Shown here: one piece after another, positions 62,729-64,000 of the stretch
Layout of the letters: each line of letters starts with the position of its first letter
Position numbering within the stretch: the first letter of the stretch is position 1
Assembly (NCBI RefSeq): GCF_000275725.1
Contig: NZ_AJTS01000035.1
Location: 156,910-220,909 of the forward strand
Length of the DNA: 64,000 bases
Source: Vreelandella stevensii S18214
Lineage (GTDB): Bacteria; Pseudomonadota; Gammaproteobacteria; Pseudomonadales; Halomonadaceae
Direction: 5' to 3'
Program-made: the position numbers and the translations under genes
The notes under the pieces: generated by a model
Seen by the model: only the letters and a program-made list of their open reading frames with translations
The model's database searches: none
What the model was told of the DNA's origin: nothing

Positions 62729-62753
62729 AAGGGGCAGCTCAGGCTGCCCTTTG
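62729..62753. terminator. Bidirectional terminator between convergent genes
   Basis: GGGCAGC, loop tcag, GCTGCCC, flanked by AAG/CTTT, placed between the reductase stop and the stop of the TonB-dependent receptor gene. Confidence 0.75.
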
Positions 62754-62767
62754 CCGTTTCCAAGGCT

Positions 62768-64000
62768 TTAAAAGCTCAGCTCGACGCCCCCATAAACACT
62801 GCGCCCGGGCGCAGGCTCGTAAAAACGCCCAAAGGTGCCGTTGATGCGCACGTTGTCGTTATACTCCTCGTCGAACAGGTTACGCAGCCCCAGATAAGCG
62901 CTCAGCCGCGTATCACCACTGAGCTGCCACTCATCGCCTACACGCAGGTTGACCAGCCAATAGCTGTCGACTTGGGTGGCGTTGGCGTTGTCGGCCATCA
63001 AGCTGCCGATATATTCAGTTTCCAGCGTGGCAAAACGCGCCTGCTGCTGCCAGGTCAACTGGTTGATCCAGGTCTGCTCGGGCAAGCCGGGGAGCCGATT
63101 GCCATCAAGGTTCGCCCCTGAATCGTCAAAGTTATCGAACTCGTAGCGCGCCAGCGTCAAGGCACTGTCCAAACGCCATGCATCGGCCAGCTGCCAGCCC
63201 AGCGCCAACTCTATCCCGTCACGCCGGGTATCGCTGGCGTTCTCGTAGAAGGTGCGCCCGCCTTCATCGAAAGGCACCAGCTCATCGCGCACCCGCACGG
63301 AAAACAGCGCCAGATCATAATCCATGGCCAGCGGCTCGACATACCCACGCAGCCCGACTTCCCGATTCCAGGCTTTTTGCGGTTCGATGGCCGGATTGAA
63401 GCCCCCGCCCGCTGGGTTGGCGAATTCGGCAAAGGTCGGGGTCTCGAACGCGGTGCCGGTATTCAAATAGAGTTGATGCTGAGGCAGGTAACGATAGCTC
63501 AACCCCGCCGAGCCGCTCCATTCGCTGAAAGAGCGACGGCCACTCTGATCGCCATCTGCCAGAAAGTCATCGTCTACCCTGAGCGCCACGCGGTCGAAGC
63601 GCGCGCCCAGCGAAAACGTCACTTGCTTGGAAAGCGCCAGGTCTCCCTGAGCAAAGACGCCGCTGGAGGTGGCGCGCTGGGTTTCGTCAGCCGAGGTCTC
63701 CCCCACTGCGCCCAGGGCATTGACCCGATTGCGGTAGCGATCATCCTGCTGGCGGGCAAGGTCGACGCCGACCACGTAATCGAGGGGCAGCTCGCCCAGC
63801 ATGGCCGCCTGGTGATACTCGGCACTGACCCCCATGTAATCACGTCGGTAGCCCAAACGGCTGTCACCAACAAACGGCAGCTGCTGTTCGAAATCACGAC
63901 GAGCCACAAAGCCGCGCAGGTACAAGGCACCGCCCCCCAGCGCCAAATCTTCGTATTGCAGCCCCAGCACCTGCTGTTCGGCCTGCTGCCGGGCATCCAG
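62768..64000 (-). CDS. TonB-dependent outer-membrane receptor, C-terminal part (5' end outside window)
   Basis: 410 codons are visible; the frame is open to the right edge, so the start, TonB box and plug lie outside. The visible part is a beta-barrel with alternating hydrophobic strands: GFVARRDFEQQLPFVG, FAQGDLALSKQVTFSLGARFDRV, LSYRYLPQHQLYLNTGTAFETPTFAEFANP (typical of receptors such as the OAR/cobalamin/siderophore group), RRDGIELALGWQLADAW, and LGLRNLFDEEYNDNVRINGTFGRFYEPAPGRSVYGGVELSF split here as the last strands, ending in Phe as needed for BAM. The substrate is unknown; no Fur box is visible because the promoter is outside the window. Confidence 0.92.
   Translation of the reverse strand: MDARQQAEQQVLGLQYEDLALGGGALYLRGFVARRDFEQQLPFVGDSRLGYRRDYMGVSAEYHQAAMLGELPLDYVVGVDLARQQDDRYRNRVNALGAVGETSADETQRATSSGVFAQGDLALSKQVTFSLGARFDRVALRVDDDFLADGDQSGRRSFSEWSGSAGLSYRYLPQHQLYLNTGTAFETPTFAEFANPAGGGFNPAIEPQKAWNREVGLRGYVEPLAMDYDLALFSVRVRDELVPFDEGGRTFYENASDTRRDGIELALGWQLADAWRLDSALTLARYEFDNFDDSGANLDGNRLPGLPEQTWINQLTWQQQARFATLETEYIGSLMADNANATQVDSYWLVNLRVGDEWQLSGDTRLSAYLGLRNLFDEEYNDNVRINGTFGRFYEPAPGRSVYGGVELSF

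Overview
The window looks like a chromosome segment of a halophilic or marine gammaproteobacterium, most likely Halomonadaceae (Halomonas type). This is inferred from about 60% GC, dense coding on both strands, and the mix of Halomonas-like chemoreceptors, ArgP/ArgO, SpeG, NasA/NirBD and many c-di-GMP proteins. No rRNA or tRNA gene and no CRISPR array was seen. One complete insertion sequence (IS5 family) is present.

Layout. 0.1-4.1 kb: a flavin-dependent monooxygenase, a frameshifted LysE-type exporter, an acetyltransferase and a PilZ/HD-GYP c-di-GMP protein. 4.5-11.3 kb: three tandem chemoreceptor genes with nearly identical signalling halves and C-terminal xWxxF pentapeptides; the third is split by an IS5-family element flanked by a CTAA duplication. 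11.5-19.7 kb: a diguanylate cyclase, DUF1415, a GntR regulator divergent from a two-gene CHR (chromate-type) transporter, a TctA remnant, a gamma-glutamyltransferase-like enzyme and an ABC exporter. 20.0-24.9 kb: a signalling module (REC-EAL, hybrid kinase, periplasmic sulfite-oxidase-fold protein, OmpR-type regulator) with a perfect CRP-like palindrome. 25.0-26.6 kb: a short ribosome-rescue gene (arfA), missed by length-based gene calling, and a phospholipase D-type enzyme.

26.6-35.1 kb is a complete nitrate/nitrite assimilation locus. nasA-cobA points left; a flavoprotein reductase gene, nirB and nirD point right. CobA supplies precorrin-2 for the siroheme of NirB; the flavoprotein probably feeds electrons to NasA. 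The 600 bp divergent control region holds an NtrC-like palindrome, sigma-54-like promoters facing both ways, and, just before each start codon, an intrinsic terminator whose 5' arm overlaps a hairpin with an ANTAR-type hexaloop (A1, G4). This reads as symmetrical antitermination and is the best-supported regulatory discovery here.

35.1-46.0 kb: accessory metabolism (CDF transporter, PQQ sugar dehydrogenase, hydrolase, PoxB, SpeG, amine oxidase, threonine aldolase, ArgO), plus two short genes at 40.9 and 41.3 kb whose products align without gaps over 27 residues, and an M48 peptidase lacking its usual export signal. 46.2-53.1 kb: a Fur-boxed iron-siderophore locus with fhuB, a cyclic-peptide-type ABC exporter, a siderophore-interacting reductase overlapping a 74-residue protein that resembles the last helix of cytochrome b561, and fhuC; argP follows. 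53.4-64 kb: a 7TM-DISM diguanylate cyclase, a ZIP-like membrane protein, cytochrome b561, a LysR regulator divergent from an EamA exporter, a DUF3298 lipoprotein, a PPC-repeat protein, an RlpA-like protein, a CurA-type reductase and the 3' part of a TonB-dependent receptor gene running off the right edge.

All assignments come from reading the sequence and recalled family motifs; no database search was run.
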